A DNA stretch of 47,100 bases from JAILLW01 sp045640905 (GTDB taxonomy: Bacteria > Bacillota > Clostridia > Lachnospirales > Lachnospiraceae), in contig JAZUFW010000012.1 in assembly GCA_045640905.1 (NCBI GenBank), positions 1 through 47,100 on the forward strand, written 5' to 3'. Below, one piece after another: positions 1-7,918 of this stretch. The position numbers and the translations under genes were made by a program. Under the pieces are notes generated by a model. That model made no database searches and had not been told where the DNA came from. It worked only from the letters and a program-made list of their open reading frames with translations. How positions within the stretch are numbered: the first letter of the stretch is position 1; each line of letters opens with the position of its first letter.

Positions 1-24
1 ACCTGAAAGACCCACCCAAAATGG

Positions 25-52
25 TGCATCGTTCAACTGAAAATGATATAAT
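25..52 (+). promoter_or_regulatory. Extended -10 promoter for the zinc-ribbon gene
   Basis: A TATAAT hexamer at 47-52 is preceded by TG at 44-45, giving an extended -10 element. No good -35 hexamer lies at the usual distance. The AGGAGG ribosome binding site and the ATG at 85 follow about 20-30 bases downstream. This is seen in the sequence; the start of transcription is inferred. Confidence 0.5.
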
Positions 53-84
53 AAATATATTGATTTATTAAGGAGGAAAGTATT

Positions 85-543
85 ATGGGATTTATGGATG
101 ATTTGAGCGGCTTCGGGAGAAATATTTCTCAGAAGACAAAGGATATGGTGGATATTACATCCAACAACTCTCAGATTTCCAAATTGGAGGAAAAAATAAG
201 GGAAGTATATCTGGCACTCGGACAGAAATATTTTTCAGATAAAATTACGGATACGGAATGTGAATACCAGGAATATCTGGTTCAGATACGCCAGCTAATG
301 TCTGAAATTAAAAATATACAGGATAAAAACAAGGCTATTGAAGATGCACAGGCACAGGCTGCTCAGGCAGCTGCCGATGTCAAGGCATTTAAGCAGTCTC
401 AGATAGATTCGGCAGCACAGTCTTTTGAAGAGAGCAAAGTAAAAGAAGCAATGGCAAACGGCGGAAAGGTCTGCCCCAATTGTGGAGAAATCGTTCCGGC
501 AGAAAATGCATTTTGTATGAAGTGCGGAACTAAAGCAGAGTAA
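85..543 (+). CDS. Coiled-coil protein with C-terminal zinc ribbon
   Basis: This 152-residue soluble protein has no signal peptide or membrane segment. Residues about 30-120 are charged and Ala/Gln-rich with a heptad-like pattern, consistent with a coiled coil. The C-terminus is a zinc ribbon with two CxxC pairs (Cys130/Cys133 and Cys144/Cys147). The start at 85 is supported by AGGAGG at 71-76. Its stop overlaps the ATG of the flippase gene (TAATG), so the two are probably translationally coupled. Zinc-ribbon proteins of this build are common in Clostridia, but I cannot assign a function. Pairing with a flippase might hint at an envelope role; that is inference only. Confidence 0.85.
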   Translation: MGFMDDLSGFGRNISQKTKDMVDITSNNSQISKLEEKIREVYLALGQKYFSDKITDTECEYQEYLVQIRQLMSEIKNIQDKNKAIEDAQAQAAQAAADVKAFKQSQIDSAAQSFEESKVKEAMANGGKVCPNCGEIVPAENAFCMKCGTKAE

Positions 544-2174
544 TGTCTAAACAAGCGAAGAATAATATGGTAGTCCAGGCAACCATTCTCGCTGCTGCGG
601 GTATTTTTGTCAGAATTATCGGACTGCTGTATAACACACCACTGGTTCATATAATTAAAGATGAAGGATTCGGATACTACGACAGCGCATATGCGGCATA
701 CAGCATTGTACTGTTAATTTCGTCATATTCGATTCCTTCGGCGCTTTCCAAGGTTATTGCCGGAAAGTTGGCTAAAAAGGAGTACAAAAATGCTTACAGG
801 GTATTTCTATGCTCCTTTATTTATGTTGTAGTGGTGGGCCTTTTGGCTTCTTTGTTTGTATTTTTTGGCGCAGGTATTTTGGTAAAAATGGAAAGCGCTG
901 TTTTACCGCTTAAAATATTGGCGCCTACAGTTTTCCTGAGCGGTATTCTCGGTGTGTTCAGAGGCTTTTTCCAAGCCAGACATACCATGGTTCCGACATC
1001 CATATCGCAAATAGTAGAGCAGATATTCAATGCCGGGATCAGTGTGCTCATGGCGTATGTTCTGGTAAATGCCGCAGCGGGAGAAAGCACGACGTATATT
1101 GCGTCGATGGGTGCTGCCGGCTCGACCATAGGAACAGGTGCGGGAGTGCTGTCAGCACTTATTTTTATGCTGATTATTTTCTTTTATAACAAAAAGAAAA
1201 TTGATGCGCAGATAGAAAGTGACACGACTGTCACTGTTGACTCTTATGCAAGCATATTTAAGACAATCTTTTCGGTAATAACTCCGTTTATTATTGCTAC
1301 ATTTGCATATAATCTGAACAACTTCCTGGATAAAACCATATATCAGGTGGTAATGATGGATAAGCGCTCCTTTGAGGAAGCGGCAGTTGCGTTTAATCTG
1401 TCGGCCATGGCTAAAGCAACGAAGATAGCCAATATTCCGATTGCCCTGTCATCTGCAATGGCAACAACCCTGATTCCCAGAATTGCTTCGGCAGTTGCGG
1501 TAAATGATAACGTAGGAGTCAAGTCGCTTATAGCCAAAGCTACCAAGGTGACCATGTATATTTCAATTCCGGCATCTGTCGGAATCGGTGTTTTGGCAAA
1601 GCCGATTATGAGAATTATATTCCCGCAGAAGGAGTCGCTTGATTTGGCTTCGAATATGCTGATGCTTTTGGCTGTTACGGTTGCCCTTTACGGACTTTCA
1701 ACATTGACACAGGCCGTGCTGCAATCTGTCGGCAGAGCGAATACTCCGATAATCAATGCAGCCTTGGCGATAGTAATACATGCAGTTATCATGGTTGTTA
1801 TGCTTAGATTCATGCCTGCAGAAGGAAGCTTATACTATTATGGAATTTCCACGATTATTTATGCATTGCTTCTGTGCATTTTAAACGGTTTATCCATTAG
1901 AAAATATGTTTCGTATTCGCAGGAATACGACAAAACGTTCCTCCGCCCGATTATTTCATCAGTAGCAATGGGGGGAGCAACGTTTTTATCATATTTTGCA
2001 GTATATAGATTGACGAATATTAATTCACTGGCATTATTGATTGCTGTCATAGTCGGAGTAGTGGTATACTTTGTTCTTTCGATAAAGTGGAAAGCCATAT
2101 CCGAAGACGAACTTTTATCGGTTCCGAAGGGAACGATGCTCGTAAAGGCAGCAAAGAAGATTAGATTGATGTAA
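543..2174 (+). CDS. Polysaccharide/lipid flippase of the MATE/MurJ superfamily (SpoVB-like)
   Basis: This 543-residue polytopic membrane protein has about 14 hydrophobic segments and fits the MOP (multidrug/oligosaccharidyl-lipid/polysaccharide) exporter superfamily. The N-terminus after a short basic stretch (ILAAAGIFVRIIGLLYNTPL) and the internal RGFFQARHTMVPTSISQIVEQ region are typical of the SpoVB/MurJ-like (YtgP) branch of Firmicutes. Members move undecaprenyl-linked precursors such as lipid II or surface polysaccharide units across the membrane; the substrate here cannot be told from sequence. The start overlaps the upstream stop by one base (TAATG). The gene converges with rqcH with only 3 bases between their stops and no visible terminator hairpin. 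Confidence 0.9.
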   Translation: MSKQAKNNMVVQATILAAAGIFVRIIGLLYNTPLVHIIKDEGFGYYDSAYAAYSIVLLISSYSIPSALSKVIAGKLAKKEYKNAYRVFLCSFIYVVVVGLLASLFVFFGAGILVKMESAVLPLKILAPTVFLSGILGVFRGFFQARHTMVPTSISQIVEQIFNAGISVLMAYVLVNAAAGESTTYIASMGAAGSTIGTGAGVLSALIFMLIIFFYNKKKIDAQIESDTTVTVDSYASIFKTIFSVITPFIIATFAYNLNNFLDKTIYQVVMMDKRSFEEAAVAFNLSAMAKATKIANIPIALSSAMATTLIPRIASAVAVNDNVGVKSLIAKATKVTMYISIPASVGIGVLAKPIMRIIFPQKESLDLASNMLMLLAVTVALYGLSTLTQAVLQSVGRANTPIINAALAIVIHAVIMVVMLRFMPAEGSLYYYGISTIIYALLLCILNGLSIRKYVSYSQEYDKTFLRPIISSVAMGGATFLSYFAVYRLTNINSLALLIAVIVGVVVYFVLSIKWKAISEDELLSVPKGTMLVKAAKKIRLM

Positions 2175-2177
2175 CAA

Positions 2178-3920
2178 TCAACCTTCTACTAATTCAAGAT
2201 GACTGATGTCTGAATCAATCAGCATGGAATAGTTGGTGTAATACACGACAAATCCCGGTTTGGATCCATTAGGATGTTTTACTTCTTTTCTCTGAACGTA
2301 GTCTACTTCAATGCGTGAATTGCCTTTGGCTTTGGAATAAAATGCAGCCAGACGTGCTGCATCTTCATATACGGTATCCGGCAGAGCTTTTCCTTCGGTT
2401 TTAACGATGACGTGGCTGCCGGGTATTTTTTTGGCGTGAAACCACCAATCGTTTCCGTTTGCAAGCTTGAAAGTAATGTATTCGTTCTGAAGGTTGTTTT
2501 TGCCAACGTAAATATGAAAACCATCCTTTGTTACATAATGCAAAGGAAGAGATTTCGCCATATTTGTATTTTTCTTTTTGGAGTCGTTCTTTTTCTTTAC
2601 GTAGCCGCTTAAAACCAGTTCTTCTTTGATTTGCGACAAATCGGAATCGCTTTTTGCTATATCCAAAGAATTCGATATGGAGTACAGATGCTCGAGTTCG
2701 GCACTGACTTCTTCTTTGAGACTATTTACGGCCTCTTTGGTTCTTTTCAGTTTCCCGTATTTTTCAAAATATCGTTTTGCGTTATCAAGAACAGGTATTT
2801 CGCTGTTTAACGGAATGGTTATGTCTTCACCGGTATAGTAATTCTGACAAGTCAAAGATTTGGATCCGTCGGGAATGCTATAGCCGTAGGTATTGATTAG
2901 TTCGCCGTATACTTTGAACTTTTCCATACTCAAGGTGTCTTTTAACTGCTTTTCGTAAATATCCAGTTTCTTTGAATCACGTTCGATTATTGTAGATACA
3001 ATTTTTCTCAAATCCACGGATTTTTGACGAATCCTGCTTTGAAGTTCTTTTTCGGAATAGTAATCCGACAAAAGCTTTGACATGGATTCGTAAAGTACGG
3101 TTTGCTCTTTGGTAAAACCGGTTAAAGGAAGAGCACTGTATTCATAAGGAACAGCATTCTCGTAATATAGCGAATACACAAATTCGCCGTTAAGTATGCA
3201 GTCCATTTTTTCTTTGAAGCAATAATAAAGAGCGTCAATGTCGAAATCGGATTGAGTATCGACATTCTCATCAATATCACATTGCAACAAAAGGTTTGTG
3301 GCAAAAAAGGGTGAAAGACCGGTATAGAGAGAATAAAGAGCCTTTGAAAGCGGCATTTTGACGGCCTTTATCGCTTCAATAAAGTGTTCGCGGTTTTCCG
3401 CAAGGGGATTGGCTTTATTGAGCGAATCGGGAATAAAGTATTCACGCCCGGGCAATACTTCACGCAAAGAACTGACCGAAGAACTGATTCGCTTAATGGA
3501 ATCTATTACGGTATTATTTTCATCGAGAAAAATAATGTTTGAATATTTGCCCATTAATTCGATAACCAGAGTCTTTGTTTTGATATCGCCCATTTCATCA
3601 AAATGCTCTATTTCGATATTAATAATTCGTTCCAAAGAAGGCTGATATACCTTTATGATTTTTCCGTTCAGTACGTGCTTTCGAAGAAGCATGCAAAAGG
3701 ACGGAGCGGTAATGGGACTTTGCTTGTTTTCGTCAGTAAAATATACAAGCGGCAAAGAAGGGTTGGCTGATATAAGCAAGCGGTATGCTCCGGAAGGGCT
3801 CTTTATCGTTAACAACAACTCGTCACTTTCAGGCTGTGCTATTTTGCTGATACGTCCGTCTGTTATTTTGTCATTTATTTCTTTAGTCAGTGCTGATACA
3901 CTGATACCGTCAAATGCCAT
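2178..3920 (-). CDS. rqcH: RqcH/NFACT ribosome quality-control protein
   Basis: This is a 580-residue NFACT-family protein (Rqc2/RqcH, formerly FbpA or fibronectin-binding protein). The N-terminus MAFDGISVSALTKE is the family signature of NFACT-N. A helical coiled-coil middle section (about residues 280-450) follows, then a C-terminal NFACT-R domain with NDWWFHAKKIPGSHVIV around residues 490-510. In Firmicutes the protein binds obstructed 50S subunits and recruits tRNA-Ala to add C-terminal alanine tails for degradation. Residues 97-98 are Glu-Arg; in B. subtilis RqcH and yeast Rqc2 the matching pair is Asp-Arg. The start is preceded by an AGAGG-like site. It is transcribed away from the hairpin-rich repeat at 3950-4140. 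Confidence 0.95.
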   Translation of the reverse strand: MAFDGISVSALTKEINDKITDGRISKIAQPESDELLLTIKSPSGAYRLLISANPSLPLVYFTDENKQSPITAPSFCMLLRKHVLNGKIIKVYQPSLERIINIEIEHFDEMGDIKTKTLVIELMGKYSNIIFLDENNTVIDSIKRISSSVSSLREVLPGREYFIPDSLNKANPLAENREHFIEAIKAVKMPLSKALYSLYTGLSPFFATNLLLQCDIDENVDTQSDFDIDALYYCFKEKMDCILNGEFVYSLYYENAVPYEYSALPLTGFTKEQTVLYESMSKLLSDYYSEKELQSRIRQKSVDLRKIVSTIIERDSKKLDIYEKQLKDTLSMEKFKVYGELINTYGYSIPDGSKSLTCQNYYTGEDITIPLNSEIPVLDNAKRYFEKYGKLKRTKEAVNSLKEEVSAELEHLYSISNSLDIAKSDSDLSQIKEELVLSGYVKKKNDSKKKNTNMAKSLPLHYVTKDGFHIYVGKNNLQNEYITFKLANGNDWWFHAKKIPGSHVIVKTEGKALPDTVYEDAARLAAFYSKAKGNSRIEVDYVQRKEVKHPNGSKPGFVVYYTNYSMLIDSDISHLELVEG

Positions 3921-3949
3921 GGTAAACCTCTGTCTTTTTCTGATTAATT

Positions 3950-4140
3950 GTTACTATTCACAGTCCTCCACTCCGTATTCGCAATCATCGCTGCTACGCA
4001 GCTTCAAAGCTTGCTTCGCAAGCGGATTGCTCATACCGTGGAGTCCCTGCTTCGCAGGTTTGATATATAAACAATACTTGTCTCTTACACGCAAGCGTGA
4101 CGATACAAGTATTGTTTATATATCAACTGTGAATAGTAAC
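3950..4140 (-). repeat. MITE-like hairpin repeat, copy 1
   Basis: This 191-bp element is bounded by perfect 14-bp terminal inverted repeats (GTTACTATTCACAG at 3950-3963, CTGTGAATAGTAAC at 4127-4140). Inside are a 22-bp hairpin (4060-4081 with 4105-4126) and three short hairpins with 3-base loops: 3990-4002 (GCTGC arms), 4009-4023 (GCTTGC arms) and 4046-4058 (CCTGC arms). GCAATC/GATTGC (3981-3986, 4025-4030) and CTCCAC/GTGGAG (3966-3971, 4038-4043) enclose the first two. A second, diverged copy lies in opposite orientation at 21242-21433. There is no open reading frame of note and no clear target-site duplication. It fits a non-autonomous mobile element or a structured-RNA repeat. It lies between the divergent genes rqcH and yicC. 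Confidence 0.85.
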
Positions 4141-4174
4141 ATCAATTCCGTATTATAATATAACCCCAATTTGA

Positions 4175-4203
4175 TTGCAAAAAATCGGTTGATACCATAT
4201 AAT
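4175..4203 (+). promoter_or_regulatory. yicC operon promoter
   Basis: TTGCAA at 4175-4180 and a perfect TATAAT at 4198-4203 are separated by 17 bases, a good sigma-A promoter. It lies just outside the repeat element and reads toward yicC. A second TATAAT-like word at 4152-4157 is AT-rich and has no partner -35. Confidence 0.7.
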
Positions 4204-4216
4204 AACTTCTGTATGT

Positions 4217-4250
4217 GAAGTCGTGAAAATATGTTGATTAGGACGACTTC
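4217..4250 (+). promoter_or_regulatory. Stem-loop in the yicC 5' leader
   Basis: GAAGTCGT at 4217-4224 pairs perfectly with ACGACTTC at 4243-4250, leaving an 18-base loop. The 3' arm ends right next to the GGAAAGGG purine run that should serve as the ribosome binding site of yicC. It could modulate translation or be an RNase target. Its function is inference; the complementarity is seen directly. Confidence 0.4.
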
Positions 4251-4265
4251 CGGAAAGGGAAAAAT

Positions 4266-5144
4266 ATGATAAAGAGTATGACCGGTTTCGGTCGCGCCGA
4301 AGTTTCGGAAGGCGATCGTAAAATCAGCGTCGAGATGAAATCCGTAAATCACAGATATCTTGACGTAAACATGAAGATGCCCAAAAAACTTAATTTTTTT
4401 GAGGCTGCAATCAGAAATGAATTAAAGAATTATATCTCCAGAGGCAAGGTTGATGTATTTATTACATACGAAGACTTCAGTGAATCGAATGTAAGTGTTA
4501 AATACAACAAGGATGTTGCCGAAGATTATTTCAAATATCTTAACCAGATGGCTGAAGATTTTAACCTGGATAATGACGTCCGGGTGTCTACGCTTTCACG
4601 TTATCCCGAAGTTTTCCAAATGGAAGAGCAGAATATAGATGAAGAGGCATTGTGGTCTTTATTGCTTAAAGCAATTCAGGGAGCTGCCGAAGGCTTTGTT
4701 CAGACCAGAATTACGGAAGGTGAGAACCTGAAGAATGATTTGGTTGCAAAACTTGACGGAATGCTCGAGGATGTTTCGTTTATCGAAGAAAGATCGCCCC
4801 AGACGGTTCTTGAATACAGACAGAGACTTGAAGGCAAGGTCCGCGAATTACTTGCTGATACCAATATTGATGAGAACAGACTCATGATGGAAGTGACACT
4901 GTATGCCGACAAGGTATGTGTCGATGAGGAACTCGTTCGACTTCGTTCCCATATCGAAACGATGAAAGACAATCTGATCGAAGGCGGAACCATCGGAAGA
5001 AAGCTTGATTTCATGGCACAGGAGATGAATCGTGAAGCCAACACTACGTTATCAAAGTGTAATGATCTGGCCATATCGAATCATGCCATCAATTTAAAGA
5101 CTGAAATAGAAAAAGTCAGAGAACAGATACAGAATATTGAATAG
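4266..5144 (+). CDS. yicC: YicC/YloC-family endoribonuclease
   Basis: This 292-residue protein opens with MIKSMTGFGRAE, the signature of the YicC-like N-terminal domain, and ends in the DUF1732 domain (the EELVRLRSHIE and RKLDFMAQEMNREANT motifs). Length matches the family (about 290). The E. coli and B. subtilis relatives are endoribonucleases linked to RNA decay. In Firmicutes yloC usually sits beside remA, gmk and rpoZ. Here gmk follows after 21 bases and rpoZ after that, but no remA (DUF370) gene is present between them. The start at 4266 has the purine-rich GGAAAGGG upstream and its own promoter. Confidence 0.95.
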   Translation: MIKSMTGFGRAEVSEGDRKISVEMKSVNHRYLDVNMKMPKKLNFFEAAIRNELKNYISRGKVDVFITYEDFSESNVSVKYNKDVAEDYFKYLNQMAEDFNLDNDVRVSTLSRYPEVFQMEEQNIDEEALWSLLLKAIQGAAEGFVQTRITEGENLKNDLVAKLDGMLEDVSFIEERSPQTVLEYRQRLEGKVRELLADTNIDENRLMMEVTLYADKVCVDEELVRLRSHIETMKDNLIEGGTIGRKLDFMAQEMNREANTTLSKCNDLAISNHAINLKTEIEKVREQIQNIE

Positions 5145-5165
5145 TATTTAAACGCAGGAGTTAAT

Positions 5166-5792
5166 ATGGCAGAAAAAGGAGTATTGATTGTCGTATCCGG
5201 GTTTTCCGGTGCCGGCAAAGGAACAATAGTAAAAGAAATTGTTAAAAAGAGTCCCAATTATGCACTTTCGATATCGATGACTACCCGCGATAAACGTGAT
5301 TATGAAGTCGAAGGAACGGATTATTTCTTCGTTTCCAAAGAAAGATTCGAACAGGCAATAAGTAACGGTGAATTAATCGAATATGCCAATTATGTCGGAA
5401 ATTATTACGGTACACCGCGTAAGTATGTTGATCAAATGATTAAATCAGGCAAGGATGTCATTTTGGAAATTGAAATGCAGGGTGCTTTGCAGGTTAAATC
5501 GAGATTCCCCGAGGCTGTTCTTGTTTTCGTAACACCGCCTGAGGCTTCGATTCTTTTGGACCGTTTGACCAAGAGAGGAACCGAATCAAAGGAAGCTATC
5601 GCAAACAGAATGCGTCGTGCTTTTGACGAGTCATCATTTATTGAAAGATATGATTATGTTCTGGTTAATGATGATTTGGACAGATGCGTTACCGAACTTG
5701 CGATGTTGATTGATGCATCACATCATTCGCCCAAATGTAATGAGGAATTTATTAATAGAATACATGATGAATTAAGAGTCTATTCCGAATAG
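5166..5792 (+). CDS. gmk: Guanylate kinase
   Basis: This enzyme phosphorylates GMP or dGMP to the diphosphate using ATP, in purine nucleotide synthesis in the cytosol. The 208-residue length is normal. The P-loop GFSGAGKGT is at residues 12-20; the usual second residue Pro is Phe here, which is not in a catalytic position. The TTRDKRDYEVEGTDYFFV GMP-binding segment and the RLTKRGTES lid region are present. GCAGGAG upstream of the ATG at 5166 is the ribosome binding site. It is the second gene of yicC-gmk-rpoZ-rimO-pgsA. Confidence 0.97.
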   Translation: MAEKGVLIVVSGFSGAGKGTIVKEIVKKSPNYALSISMTTRDKRDYEVEGTDYFFVSKERFEQAISNGELIEYANYVGNYYGTPRKYVDQMIKSGKDVILEIEMQGALQVKSRFPEAVLVFVTPPEASILLDRLTKRGTESKEAIANRMRRAFDESSFIERYDYVLVNDDLDRCVTELAMLIDASHHSPKCNEEFINRIHDELRVYSE

Positions 5793-5815
5793 ATTCTTTA
5801 ATAAAGGAGGAAAAT

Positions 5816-6061
5816 ATGTTACATCCATCTTATTCAGACTTAATGAAAGTAGTAAACAGTGAAGTAGAACCCGGCGAACAGCCTGTTGTAAACAGCAGAT
5901 ATTCCATCGTTATGGCTACTTCAAAAAGAGCTCGTCAGTTAGTTGACGGTGAAGATGCTTTGGTTGAAGGAATGGATAATGAAAAGCCTTTGTCCATTGC
6001 AGTAGAAGAACTTAATCAGGGAAAGATTAAGATCCTTTCAGAGGATGAAATCGAACAGTAA
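5816..6061 (+). CDS. rpoZ: RNA polymerase omega subunit
   Basis: This 81-residue omega subunit helps assemble and stabilise core RNA polymerase. The conserved segment NSRYSIVMATSKRARQLVDG and the downstream PLSIAVEELNQGKI match the family, and the position directly after gmk is the classical arrangement. It has a strong ribosome binding site (AAAGGAGG) and lies 2 bases upstream of rimO. Confidence 0.95.
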   Translation: MLHPSYSDLMKVVNSEVEPGEQPVVNSRYSIVMATSKRARQLVDGEDALVEGMDNEKPLSIAVEELNQGKIKILSEDEIEQ

Positions 6062-6063
6062 CA

Positions 6064-7398
6064 ATGAAAATACTTTTTGTATCATTGGGCTGCGATAAGA
6101 ATCTTTCCGATTCAGAGGTTATGTTGGCGATTCTTGCAAAGGAAGGCTACGAAATAACCCTTGATGAAGAAGAAGCTGACATAGCTGTCGTAAATACCTG
6201 TTCTTTTATTAATGATGCAAAGGAAGAGAGCATCAATACAATAATTGAATTGGGACAATTAAAAGAAACCGGAAGACTTAAGGTTTTAATAGCGTCAGGG
6301 TGCTTATCGGAGCGATATGCCAAAGAAATTCATACCGAGCTTCCCGAGATAGACGCGTTGGTAGGAACCAATGCGATTGATCAAATCGGAGAAGTAATTA
6401 AAAGCGTCTTGGAAGGAACACCTCGAGATGCTTTTGTTCCTTTGGATAAAAGGCCCAAGGGCGGCAATGACCGTGTGATTACTACGGGGGGATACTTTGA
6501 TTATCTAAAGATTGCCGAAGGATGCAATAAAAATTGTACTTACTGTATTATTCCCAAAATCAGGGGGCCGTACAGGAGCATTCCCATAGAGGAACTGGTT
6601 AAGGAAGCAAATATTCTGGCGGACAAAGGTGTAAAAGAACTGATTCTGGTAGCACAGGAGACCACCATATACGGAACGGATTTGTATGGTGAAAATATGC
6701 TGCCGGCGCTTCTTAAAGAATTGATTAAGATTGAAAAAATCAAATGGATCAGACTGCTTTACTGCTATCCGGAAGAAATAACGGATGAACTGATAGATTT
6801 GATTGCCAAAGAAGAAAAGATTCTCAATTATATTGATATGCCGATTCAGAGTGGGTCCGATGCCGTATTAAAAAGGATGGGACGCCGAACAGACTCCGAT
6901 TCGATTTTATCTTTGATTGAGAGATTAAGAAACGCAATTCCCGATATTTGCTTAAGAACCACATTCATTACAGGATTTCCTGGTGAAAACGATAAAGACC
7001 ATCGTTCTACGCTTGATTTAATAAAGAAGGCGTCTTTTGACAGATTGGGAGCTTTTACTTATTCGCAGGAAGAGGGTACTTTTGCGGCGACATATTCCGA
7101 TCAGATTTCGGAAAAAGTAAAAGAAAAGCGAAAAGAAGAAATAATGCGCCTGCAACAGGGCATTGTTTTTGAAAAATTGAAAAAGAAAATCGGCTCGGTT
7201 ATGGATGCCATAGTTGTAGGCTATATTCCCGGAGATGATGTCTATGTATGCAGAACATATATGGATGCGCCGGATGTTGACGGATTCTTGTTCGTTTCAT
7301 CCGACAGGGAACTTATTAGCGGTGACTTTATAAAGGCCGTCATTACCGATGCCAACGAATATGATTTAATTGGAGATGTTTATGAATTTACCGAATAA
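6064..7398 (+). CDS. rimO: Ribosomal protein S12 methylthiotransferase RimO
   Basis: This 444-residue radical SAM methylthiotransferase adds a methylthio group to a conserved Asp of ribosomal protein S12. The UPF0004 N-terminal domain carries the three auxiliary-cluster cysteines (Cys10, Cys46, Cys80) and the radical SAM domain carries CNKNCTYC (Cys154, Cys158, Cys161). The C-terminal TRAM domain begins around residue 380. The opening VSLGCDKNLSDSE separates RimO from MiaB. It is tightly coupled behind rpoZ (ACAATG after the stop) and its 3' end overlaps pgsA. Confidence 0.95.
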   Translation: MKILFVSLGCDKNLSDSEVMLAILAKEGYEITLDEEEADIAVVNTCSFINDAKEESINTIIELGQLKETGRLKVLIASGCLSERYAKEIHTELPEIDALVGTNAIDQIGEVIKSVLEGTPRDAFVPLDKRPKGGNDRVITTGGYFDYLKIAEGCNKNCTYCIIPKIRGPYRSIPIEELVKEANILADKGVKELILVAQETTIYGTDLYGENMLPALLKELIKIEKIKWIRLLYCYPEEITDELIDLIAKEEKILNYIDMPIQSGSDAVLKRMGRRTDSDSILSLIERLRNAIPDICLRTTFITGFPGENDKDHRSTLDLIKKASFDRLGAFTYSQEEGTFAATYSDQISEKVKEKRKEEIMRLQQGIVFEKLKKKIGSVMDAIVVGYIPGDDVYVCRTYMDAPDVDGFLFVSSDRELISGDFIKAVITDANEYDLIGDVYEFTE

Positions 7399-7915
7399 AC
7401 TGACGATATTACGTGTAATTTTGATTCCGTTTTTTATAGTGGCTTTGATGGTCCCGACCATACCGTATAACGATTATATTGCTACGGCCATATTCCTTAT
7501 AGCTTCGTTTACGGATATGCTCGACGGTAAAATAGCCAGAAAATATAATCTGGTAACCAATTTCGGAAAGTTTATGGACCCGCTGGCAGATAAGCTTTTA
7601 GTCAGTTCGGCACTTATATGCCTTATTGAATTGCAGAGAATACCGGCATGGATGGTCATTATAATCATTGCCAGAGAATTTACTATTCTCGGATTCAGAT
7701 TGATAGCTTCGGATAACGGTGTTGTTATAGCAGCAAGCTATTTCGGCAAGTTTAAGACAGTATTTCAGATGGCTGCCGTTGTTCTGTTGATATTAAATAT
7801 CGAAGTGCTGAGCTTGGTTACAACAATAGTATTATGGATAGCTATAATTCTGACAGTACTGTCATTAATTGATTATATTGTTAAAAATAAAGATGTAATG
7901 AAGGAAACAAAATAG
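7382..7915 (+). CDS. pgsA: CDP-diacylglycerol-glycerol-3-phosphate 3-phosphatidyltransferase
   Basis: This integral membrane enzyme makes phosphatidylglycerophosphate, the committed step to phosphatidylglycerol. The CDP-alcohol phosphotransferase motif is complete: DMLDGKIAR, then G and two Asp in GKFMDPLAD. About five hydrophobic segments are present. I chose the start at 7382 (MNLPNKLTILR, the family's normal N-terminus) because GGAG at 7372-7375 is well spaced for it. An in-frame ATG at 7370 has no site. The first 17 bases overlap the end of rimO, so translation is probably coupled. Confidence 0.93.
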   Translation: MNLPNKLTILRVILIPFFIVALMVPTIPYNDYIATAIFLIASFTDMLDGKIARKYNLVTNFGKFMDPLADKLLVSSALICLIELQRIPAWMVIIIIAREFTILGFRLIASDNGVVIAASYFGKFKTVFQMAAVVLLILNIEVLSLVTTIVLWIAIILTVLSLIDYIVKNKDVMKETK

Positions 7916-7918
7916 TAT

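Noticed and set aside
3655..4158. Plus-strand ORF of 167 codons across the rqcH 5' end and repeat copy 1
   Set aside because: It is antisense to the well-supported rqcH start and continues through inverted repeats, with no ribosome binding site.
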